In this document: piece by piece, positions 57,891 to 64,000 of the stretch
Numbering within the stretch: position 1 is the stretch's first letter
Layout of the letters: the number at the start of each line of letters is the position of its first letter
Assembly (NCBI GenBank): GCA_023457255.1
Contig: JAEWMB010000013.1
Span: forward strand, 62,001-126,000
DNA from: Bacillota bacterium
GTDB taxonomy: Bacteria > Bacillota > Clostridia > Lachnospirales > Lachnospiraceae
Length of the DNA: 64,000 bases
Reading direction: 5' to 3'
Made by a program: the position numbers and the translations under genes
The notes under the pieces: generated by a model
What the model was told of the DNA's origin: nothing
Databases searched by the model: none
What the model saw: the letters and a program-made list of their open reading frames with translations, nothing else

Positions 57891-59100
57891 TTCCTATATC
57901 TCCAATCGTTTTCATTACAGCTTCAACAATATCCCTTCCTTCTTCTCGAAAAGTTGCGGTTAATGCCAGCGTATTGCCAATCGTTGCACAGCTAAAGAAA
58001 TTTGAATATCCTTGCTCAATAGCAATGGGAAATTCTATTCGCTTAATACGGCTTTCGATTTCGGCTGGTAGCTTGATAAGTCCTAAGTTTGATATACCAG
58101 TTGTTGATTTGCCAGCTTCCATGCGGGCTATCATTTTCATTGCCAGCACCTTTAACACTCTTGGTACAAATCGTGCGTTTTGGTACATTTTTTGCTGTTC
58201 GTATAACTTCTCCCACACACTATCTTTTGTAATTTCGTTAAATTGATTTTTAATGTGTTTTACCATTTTAGAAAAGTCTTTATTTTCTATCTTAAATACT
58301 GTTGCAGCCGTAACAAAACTTCTCAATGTTTTGCTCTCAAAAAAGCTACGACAGTCAATCTGAACACTGCCGGTTATTCTACCCGTTCCACCTTCGACAT
58401 CCCGTTTTTTTGCAATAACACTAAAGATATGTGCTAAGAGATATTGGTTGATGGTTGCGTCATGCGCTTTTGCGGCGGCTTTGATTCTGCCTGCGTCAAA
58501 GCTCTGAGTCAGAAACTGTTGGGTTGAGGATTTTGGCGATTTAACACGATATACGGTCGCCTTTGAATCAGTCTTTTTCTTGAAATTCTTGGGCGGTGCA
58601 GTCATATAACGCTTAGCGGCATCCTCTGCTTCCTCCGGTGTAAACTTCCCATTGCAATCAATCACATCGCCTCTATCTAAATCCATGCCGAGCAATTCAA
58701 AATAGTGAACGAGCAAGGCGCTTGTAAACTTAGACAGTCCGCGACCATCGCAAATACTATGTGTAGCCTTAACTGTGAAATGCTGTTTGCCATAGACAAT
58801 TTTTATCATATGGTGGCTGCCCTTGTTGTAGTAATCGCTAAATAAAGGCTCCTTGCCATCAGACTCTATTTTTGCAAGTGCTCTCAAAATTTCGTATTGA
58901 TAGTGAAAAAAGCCCTTTTTCACCCGTCCGTTCAAAAACGGCAAACGACGAAACAAATCATTTGCCGCCTGCTGTAGAATTTTAGGCTGTATCGACTCTT
59001 TTAAGTAAACCGAGAGTGCGAAAACACCCGGACTTTTACTGTTATTAATGGACGTATAGTATTGTCCAATCAGATCGATTTCCATAGTCTTATTATTCAT
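57874..59100 (-). CDS. Condensation/alcohol-acyltransferase superfamily protein
   Basis: 408 residues from ATG 59100, which has AGGAGG in place; an upstream in-frame start at 59142 would overlap the CDF gene and lacks a site. The active motif is HSICDGRG near residue 118 (HxxxDG), as in O-acyltransferases and condensation domains. It lies in an operon with a cation transporter and two broken genes (membrane acyltransferase and S15 hydrolase). A role in acylating a lipid or cell-envelope molecule is possible. It is not obviously linked to the NRPS/PKS cluster although it shares the fold with the enzyme at 29465-30829. Confidence 0.75.
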   Translation of the reverse strand: MNNKTMEIDLIGQYYTSINNSKSPGVFALSVYLKESIQPKILQQAANDLFRRLPFLNGRVKKGFFHYQYEILRALAKIESDGKEPLFSDYYNKGSHHMIKIVYGKQHFTVKATHSICDGRGLSKFTSALLVHYFELLGMDLDRGDVIDCNGKFTPEEAEDAAKRYMTAPPKNFKKKTDSKATVYRVKSPKSSTQQFLTQSFDAGRIKAAAKAHDATINQYLLAHIFSVIAKKRDVEGGTGRITGSVQIDCRSFFESKTLRSFVTAATVFKIENKDFSKMVKHIKNQFNEITKDSVWEKLYEQQKMYQNARFVPRVLKVLAMKMIARMEAGKSTTGISNLGLIKLPAEIESRIKRIEFPIAIEQGYSNFFSCATIGNTLALTATFREEGRDIVEAVMKTIGDIGNGYCD

Positions 59101-59110
59101 ATTTTTCCTC

Positions 59111-60013
59111 CTAAAAAACAAAGACGATATCGACGTTGTCATAGGTTGCTTTCAATTCTTTCATGATGTTTCTTCTCGCATGGTTCAGCTTTTCAAAAGA
59201 ATCTTCGTTTATCTCGCGGGTCAAGTAAACCCGAATTTTTATGTGCATACCTATCTTGTAGACCTTATATTTTGATTCCGCCGTAATGCCGTCCAAATAT
59301 GTGGCCATTGCCAACTTGACATTGTGCTGTATCTCCGCGTCACTGGTTACACCATTTGACAGTTCCTTGAATGAGCTTATTATCACTGCAATAGGCGTTT
59401 TCAAAGAAATGAGACAAAGAATAGCTGTCACAAAAAAGTCACCAGTATAGTGCAAGAAACCTAAAGTTCCATCAATGTCGATAAACTTTAGCAACACTAT
59501 CCCAATACCTACTCCTAAGGACAAAATACCATCTACAAAGTTCGATTTGGATTCTGCGGTTAACATCGTGCTGATATTTCCGGTTTTTTTATTTTGCAGC
59601 TTGTTATAAAAGCTTAGACCAAAGCACAGCACCACCATTGCGATGGTATACGGCATTACCGGCTCGATGTGCATTGGCTCGCCTACTCCATGTGCAAAAT
59701 ACTGATAGGAGACCCTTGCTGTTGCCACCACCGAAACCACCATGAGCGTTAAGGTTAAGAGAGATTTCAAAATAGCATACAGTGGTTCAATAAAAAAGAT
59801 TCCCTCCGGGTATGACTTTGTTCTTTTTCGGCTTACAACCGAAATAATAATTGCAAACACATTTGACAAACAGCCTATCAGCGAGAAAATGCCATCCAAA
59901 AAAAGTGCATGAATACTTGTGGCGACAAATACCCAAATGCCTGCACTCGCCATTATCAGGTTGACTATAGAACTTACTATTAAAGAATTCTTTTCTATCT
60001 TTTTGTGTGTCAT
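59111..60013 (-). CDS. Cation diffusion facilitator-type transporter
   Basis: 300 residues, six membrane helices and a C-terminal cytoplasmic domain of about 90 residues, as in CDF proteins. The metal-site helices are atypical: SIHALFLDG and SKSNFVDG instead of the two HxxxD motifs, so the ion may not be zinc. The first gene of the minus-strand operon, divergent from a TetR gene which probably controls it. ATG 60013 follows AGGAGG. Confidence 0.8.
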   Translation of the reverse strand: MTHKKIEKNSLIVSSIVNLIMASAGIWVFVATSIHALFLDGIFSLIGCLSNVFAIIISVVSRKRTKSYPEGIFFIEPLYAILKSLLTLTLMVVSVVATARVSYQYFAHGVGEPMHIEPVMPYTIAMVVLCFGLSFYNKLQNKKTGNISTMLTAESKSNFVDGILSLGVGIGIVLLKFIDIDGTLGFLHYTGDFFVTAILCLISLKTPIAVIISSFKELSNGVTSDAEIQHNVKLAMATYLDGITAESKYKVYKIGMHIKIRVYLTREINEDSFEKLNHARRNIMKELKATYDNVDIVFVF

Positions 60014-60054
60014 AAATACCTCCTAAACAAACTACCATAATGCAATTAACCACA

Positions 60055-60083
60055 TTGACTTATTTCCATATTTATATTATAAT
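60055..60083 (+). promoter_or_regulatory. Promoter of the TetR gene
   Basis: TTGACT (60055-60060), exact 17-base spacer, TATAAT (60078-60083): near consensus, plus strand. It lies in the 166-base region shared with the divergent CDF operon. Confidence 0.75.
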
Positions 60084-60096
60084 AGATTCAAGTTCT

Positions 60097-60131
60097 AACT
60101 ACCATATTCAATTTGGCGACAAAAGGTAGTT
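60097..60131. promoter_or_regulatory. Candidate TetR operator
   Basis: Perfect 7-base arms AACTACC (60097-60103) and GGTAGTT (60125-60131), with a further TGTAGTTTA copy at about 60144. The position just after the predicted transcription start fits repression of both divergent units by the TetR-family protein. Confidence 0.55.
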
Positions 60132-60179
60132 TAAACAACAAAATGTAGTTTATATGTTGTTTTGAAAGGTAAATTTTTT

Positions 60180-60743
60180 ATGAATACAGATGACAGACGT
60201 GTAAGAAAAACAAAAAAAGCCCTACAAGAAGGGCTTGCAGAACTATTGCTTGCAAAGGAGCTGCGCCATATAACAGTCCGCGAATTAACAGATACTGCAG
60301 ACGTACACCGAGCAACCTTTTACGCACACTATACTGACATTTATGACCTATACGAGAAAATGGAAGATAGTATCGTTGAAGAGCTTAGTAAAATTATTGT
60401 AGCTGATCCATCTCACAAATATGAGTGGCTTTTTGAAACTTTAATTGACTACGTTTATGACAATAGAAAAATGTGCCGAATGCTCCTGTGCAAGAACGGA
60501 AATCGCAGTTTTACAACCCGCATAAGCACATTCTTAGAAGAAAAGTATATTGATATATGGAAGTATGAAGTTGGACAGAGAAATTTCAAAGAAGAATGGA
60601 CTTTCTTTGCAAGTTATCATATACAAGGCTGTCTGGCTGTAATTAGCAAGTGGGTTGAAACGGGCTACGCTTACCCTAAAGATAAAATCGCTCGGATAAT
60701 CAAGAAAATAGACATAGGCATGGATACTGTTATGGATGAATAA
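60180..60743 (+). CDS. TetR/AcrR-family transcriptional regulator
   Basis: 187 residues from ATG 60180 (GAAAGGT upstream; a TTG at 60162 is a weaker choice). The N-terminal HTH reads ITVRELTDTADVHRATFYAHY, as in TetR proteins with the DhaS/TetR_C_7 type C-terminus. Divergent from the CDF/acyltransferase operon, with a dyad between them; probably the local repressor. Confidence 0.9.
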   Translation: MNTDDRRVRKTKKALQEGLAELLLAKELRHITVRELTDTADVHRATFYAHYTDIYDLYEKMEDSIVEELSKIIVADPSHKYEWLFETLIDYVYDNRKMCRMLLCKNGNRSFTTRISTFLEEKYIDIWKYEVGQRNFKEEWTFFASYHIQGCLAVISKWVETGYAYPKDKIARIIKKIDIGMDTVMDE

Positions 60744-60896
60744 CAAACATTATTATTCAAACCAAATTGACAGAGAGGAGGTTAAAACCTCTCCTGTCTG
60801 GCATCCATATGAAATCAAATTGATGTAATTCTCGTCTCTCTTCTTTAACAAAATGTTTGTGTGTATACTTTTTGATTTTCCCTCTATTAAGTGATG

Positions 60897-61008
60897 GATA
60901 TGTTCCCTCACACGAGCAACCTACAAAATCAACAGTCGATATGTTCCCTCACACTTCCGAGCCTTGAGTGGACTATATTTTTCATCAGTGGATATGTTTC
61001 CGTGCAAC
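60897..61008 (+). repeat. Three short direct repeats, IS-end-like
   Basis: GATATGTTCCCTCACAC occurs at 60897-60913 and 60938-60954, and a diverged copy (GATATGTTTCCGTGCAAC) at 60991-61008. Spaced repeats of this kind are found at the ends of IS21-like elements, where the transposase binds. No transposase gene is present in the window, so this would be a remnant. The rest of 60744-61244 shows no gene I can support. Confidence 0.45.
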
Positions 61009-61016
61009 AAAAAAAT

Positions 61017-61053
61017 GGCAAGACCAGTTTTTTAACCGGCCTTGCCGTTTTTT
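61017..61053. terminator. Rho-independent terminator
   Basis: GGCAAG(A)CC(A)GTT - TTTT - AAC(C)GG(C)CTTGCC followed by a run of six T on the plus strand and preceded by A's, so it can act both ways. It may belong to the IS-like remnant beside it. Confidence 0.75.
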
Positions 61054-61244
61054 CTATTTTCTCTAAAACCCCAGTAAATCAGCCTTTCATCCGTCCTTTC
61101 TTGTTATCAAGACAACACACTCAACATGTGTTGATGCTGTGAATCGGATTCATAAAAAGCGTAGTTTATCCTTGGCGGAGAATGATTATTGCATTTAGTA
61201 AGATCATTTTTCTATTATTACTTTGCGCTCAAGGTGACTGCATG

Positions 61245-61886
61245 TCAAGATGATAAATACTCATCTACAATATGATAGATGAAATCAAAAATATCATAGA
61301 GAAATTTGATGCTTTCTTTCAAAATTAAGTAATCAATAGAATGTGAACTAGTAAAATACAATTGATTGTCCATTGTCACAAGATATCTCCAAACTTCTGC
61401 ATTTTGATCCACTTGTTTTATTGCCATATTAATTTCGGAACCATGCTGATCAGCTTCCTGAAGCTCTTTAAGCAATAACCGAACCTTATCTAAAGAAATA
61501 CCATTCAATAAATAGGGAGTAAAATGTTCTTTATATGTTTTTACCTGTTCTACAAACTCTTTTGAATTTATCATATCATCAATAATTTCTCTTTTTATTA
61601 CATCCCACAATGATAATAAATTATGTCCTCCTGTTGGCATATTACCTCGAGCTCTTAAATAAATATGCTTCAATGATAATTCTAATGAATGACGATATGA
61701 AAACAAAACAGGGAAAATATATGTATCAAGAGTTTTTATATTATTTCCATTGCTTATTGCTATATCAACCAAATTATCAGCACTGTTTTTATAACCTTCT
61801 CTTAATCCATATAGCGCATCGTCCTTATCTTGCCAACCAAAATGTGCTGACTGTTCCATTTTTCCTGTATCTTGAAAAATCTTCAT
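61245..61886 (-). CDS. Hypothetical protein, possibly HEPN-like
   Basis: 213 residues, almost all helical. The segment FSYRHSLELSLKHIYL and a following GGHNLLSLW resemble HEPN/AbiV-type helical proteins, though the RNase motif RxxxxH is not clear-cut. It starts 20 bases after the Shedu-like gene and probably shared its transcript. A role in defence is suggested by neighbours only. Confidence 0.5.
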   Translation of the reverse strand: MKIFQDTGKMEQSAHFGWQDKDDALYGLREGYKNSADNLVDIAISNGNNIKTLDTYIFPVLFSYRHSLELSLKHIYLRARGNMPTGGHNLLSLWDVIKREIIDDMINSKEFVEQVKTYKEHFTPYLLNGISLDKVRLLLKELQEADQHGSEINMAIKQVDQNAEVWRYLVTMDNQLYFTSSHSIDYLILKESIKFLYDIFDFIYHIVDEYLSS

Positions 61887-61906
61887 TCAATACCCTCCGA
61901 CCTATT

Positions 61907-62785
61907 TCATTCGCCTTCCTGCGATACCATTATACCTTTCGACTCTAATTTACCAAACTCACACCAATATTGATATCTATCCATCAAAAATTGTTTTCTT
62001 TCTTCACTCGTGTATTCCATTTGTGATATCTTAGAATAAAATCCATCCATCTTCAGCAGTTCTTCTGAACAATCTGCACGATATCGATATGTTGGTGATA
62101 TATTTAAAACTTTATAGGTTCCCCCAGATACTTTACACGAGACAAATTGTTGACAATCAATAAGTGGTTTTAATCTATCATAAGACATAATATCAATACA
62201 ATCTGTTTTATGAGCTGCCCTTATACCTGTTAACATTTTATTTCCTTCATATTCCTCTCGCCTTCCATAGATAAGAAGGTATTGAGGAGTAAAAGTTTTT
62301 TCTCTGAGATCCAAGGGTAAATTAAAATATTCATATAGCATTTGTATATTTAATGGTTGATTTAAAAGAAATTTCCATTCGTGTATTTGCCCTAATGCTT
62401 GATTAAACTTTGCTGTAGTAGTCCCATCCCGATTAAACATCTTTTTCTCAGGACTCTCTATTTCAATAAAAACTGGAACAAAAGTAAGACTATCATTTGC
62501 TAGCCAGACAAAATCCGGTTTTCTTTTGAATACACCTCCAATTTCTGGTTGAGATACTAAAGCATCCATATATGGATAGTGGCCTGAATGACCAAATAAT
62601 TCTAAAGCACCTGGGAGGAATGCTGGATTTTTTTCAAAAAACCTTTGTAAGCATGATTCATCATCAGAAAAGTTGGTTAGTAAATTTTCGTAATCTTCTA
62701 ACGACTTATTGTAGTAATCATCCCATGCAATTTATTTCGGTGCATCTTTTATAATTTCATACTTTTTTCTACTTAACGGCATCAT
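61907..62785 (-). pseudogene. Shedu-like (DUF4263) nuclease with internal stop
   Basis: From ATG 62785 (AGAGGAAAG upstream) the frame runs 17 codons to TAA (62732-62734), then continues for 275 codons. The part after the stop holds RFFEKNPAFLPGA and the nuclease core KPDFVWLA ... FIEIESPEKKMF, the D-(E)xE-like metal site of DUF4263 proteins. The 220-residue downstream part could start at ATG 62569, but this would drop the ENPxFL segment. Upstream of 62785 the same frame also reads like protein back to the helicase stop. Whether the gene is dead, read through or miscalled at one base cannot be told. Confidence 0.7.
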
Positions 62786-62890
62786 ACTTTCCTCTCTTAC
62801 ACAGCATTTAATAATTGCATCACACAATTTAGTAACGCCATATAGGTAATCAATTTTAAAGCGAATTCCTTTGTAAGAAAACAATGCTCC

Positions 62891-64000
62891 TTATTCTAAT
62901 TGAAAATTAGCAATGAAATTTTTAAGCAACCCACTCGCACAGTTTTTTGTATCTTTGAAGCAGTTAATATCTCCAAACACAAAAAAATTGTCCTTGGCTC
63001 GGGATACGGCAACATTCATCAAACTCTTGTTTGCATCAATGAAAAAACAACCGTCCTGTTTTCCATATACTGTAGACAATATTATGATTTTTCTTTCTGC
63101 CCCTTGAAAAGTATGAACTGTGCCAACGCTTATTTTTACACAATTAGCTGGCATCTGCTTTTTCAATTCTGCTTTTATACATTGAACCTGAGCTTTAAAT
63201 GGTGTTATAATCCCAATTAGACTTTCTTTCGACTCGCTTGGGTAAGCATTCACAATGAGTTTAAAATTATTTTTCAACCACTTCACAATCTGTTCTGCTT
63301 CTAAACCATTTGCTCTACTACTACCCTTTCTGCTGGAATACTCCGTATCAATTTGCTTGAAGCCCATTTGCGGCCAGTGCTTTATGGCAAGCTTGTCGTC
63401 CTCCTTACCTTTTCCTCTCATTGGCTGGAGATTGCCTTTATACACTAACTGGTTGCAGTAGTCAATAATTTCATTATAGCAGCGACGGTGCTCGCTAAGG
63501 AACAGGCCTTTCTCTTCAAACTTTTCATATTTGCAACACTTGGCAGCGACCTTCATTACGCTGGAGCGAGAACTGTTTAACCCGGTTTGTTCCAGTAATT
63601 CAAATTCATCTGTGGACTGTATTGCCCCACTGGAGACCGCCAGTGCTTTGTCCAAAGCTCTGTTCACACTCCATACCGGCTCTATCTGATAAACATCACC
63701 AACGACTACAGATTTCTTAGCAAGGGAAAACGCCCCTGCGGCAATCTCCGGCGATACTTGCCCGGCTTCGTCTACAATGAGCAAATCGATATAATTGTAG
63801 AGGAAAAAGCTTTTTTGTTCTCCAAATGCCAGGAACTGCCTAGGCAGCATATAGAATGTCATGACCAGACAAGGTGTTATCATGCTGAGCCTGTTATAAA
63901 ACTTGTCCAAAACATTTACAAAGTTTTTGCCCTTCTGCTTTTCTGTCAGCTCGTCCTCTCCGCCGGCCCACCTGCATTCGTAATAATGGACCGCCAGCCA
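62891..64000 (-). CDS. Superfamily 1 (UPF1/DNA2-type) helicase, 5' part outside window
   Basis: 370 codons visible, open to the right edge. Motif II is VDEAGQ, motif III GDVYQIEPV, motif V VGTVHTFQGAERK, motif VI VAVSRAKD, the set of UPF1-like helicases. Walker A must lie beyond 64000. It lies ~100 bases upstream of the Shedu-like gene in the same direction. Helicase-nuclease pairs are common in anti-phage systems, which is the best inference for its role. Base composition here is higher in GC than in the neighbouring genes, hinting at separate origin. Confidence 0.92.
   Translation of the reverse strand, partial: WLAVHYYECRWAGGEDELTEKQKGKNFVNVLDKFYNRLSMITPCLVMTFYMLPRQFLAFGEQKSFFLYNYIDLLIVDEAGQVSPEIAAGAFSLAKKSVVVGDVYQIEPVWSVNRALDKALAVSSGAIQSTDEFELLEQTGLNSSRSSVMKVAAKCCKYEKFEEKGLFLSEHRRCYNEIIDYCNQLVYKGNLQPMRGKGKEDDKLAIKHWPQMGFKQIDTEYSSRKGSSRANGLEAEQIVKWLKNNFKLIVNAYPSESKESLIGIITPFKAQVQCIKAELKKQMPANCVKISVGTVHTFQGAERKIIILSTVYGKQDGCFFIDANKSLMNVAVSRAKDNFFVFGDINCFKDTKNCASGLLKNFIANFQLE

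Noticed and set aside
60770..60801. GAGGAGGTT / AACCTCTC dyad after the TetR gene as a terminator
   Set aside because: The stem is imperfect and no T run follows.
60891..61142. Plus-strand open frame of 83 codons over the direct repeats
   Set aside because: No ribosome site, low-complexity composition, and it crosses repeats and a terminator; treated as chance.
61245..61886. Firm HEPN RNase/toxin call
   Set aside because: The R-x4-H catalytic motif is not clear, so only a hint is given and the protein is left as hypothetical.
1..64000. CRISPR array, rRNA or tRNA genes
   Set aside because: No regularly spaced repeats of the needed length and no recognisable RNA gene were seen on either strand.

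Overview
The window is AT-rich DNA with Shine-Dalgarno-led, tightly packed genes. Protein style (Sfp-type PPTase, BcrA-type ABC transporter, XRE and TetR regulators) points to a low-GC Firmicute, most likely a Clostridia or Lachnospiraceae genome. This assignment is inference from gene content; no rRNA or tRNA gene was seen.

Left three quarters (1-48406, all minus strand): one hybrid NRPS / trans-AT polyketide cluster. From 48406 down to position 1, fifteen consecutive genes point the same way with gaps of 0-62 bases and no visible terminator, behind a good sigma-A promoter (48547-48574). In order of transcription they are: Sfp-type PPTase; a BtrH-like cysteine-fold protein; a multi-pass membrane alpha/beta hydrolase; a 3642-residue NRPS (A-T-C-A-T-C-A-T-C-A-T); a second, larger BtrH-like protein; a free carrier protein; an SDR; a free-standing condensation-type acyltransferase; a second free carrier protein; an ABC ATPase and two ABC-2 permeases; a fused AT-AT-ER protein supplying the trans-acting acyltransferase; and three PKS proteins. 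PKS 1 starts with a MaoC/KR/FkbH/ACP loading region and one KS-DH-KR-cMT-ACP module. PKS 2 is KS-AT(dead)-DH-ER-KR-ACP. PKS 3 runs off the window and reads KS-(ACP-like insert)-DH-ACP-DUF2156-[PLP beta-lyase]-KS-[KR N-terminal part].

The most interesting element is the didomain in PKS 3 (about 2480-4640): a DUF2156 (MprF-type double-GNAT) domain followed by a tryptophanase-like PLP lyase with its PLP lysine and Asp/Arg pair intact. This matches in concept the DUF-SH didomain that installs sulfur (thiocysteine lyase) in leinamycin-family assembly lines. Here it sits in the middle of the line rather than at its end, in a low-GC Gram-positive background. I infer a sulfur-containing, possibly hydropersulfide-derived, polyketide-peptide. 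Two separate starter systems (FkbH on the PKS, an unusual A domain lacking the amino-binding Asp on the NRPS) plus ACP-dependent acyl-transfer enzymes suggest two chains that are later joined, or a divergent pair of products.

Right quarter (48.4-64 kb): a decaying accessory region. It holds an XRE regulator with its own promoter and operator dyads, a methylase pseudogene, a Fic protein, a plus-strand pair of ParB-like proteins, a DUF2200 remnant, a tiny hydrophobic peptide gene beside a strong hairpin, and an operon under a divergent TetR regulator (CDF transporter, condensation-type acyltransferase, membrane protein, S15/CocE hydrolase). The last two genes of that operon carry four single-base deletions. 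The window ends with IS-end-like repeats, an unrecognised possibly HEPN-like protein, a Shedu-like (DUF4263) nuclease gene with an internal stop, and a UPF1-type helicase running off the right edge, which looks like a small defence island.
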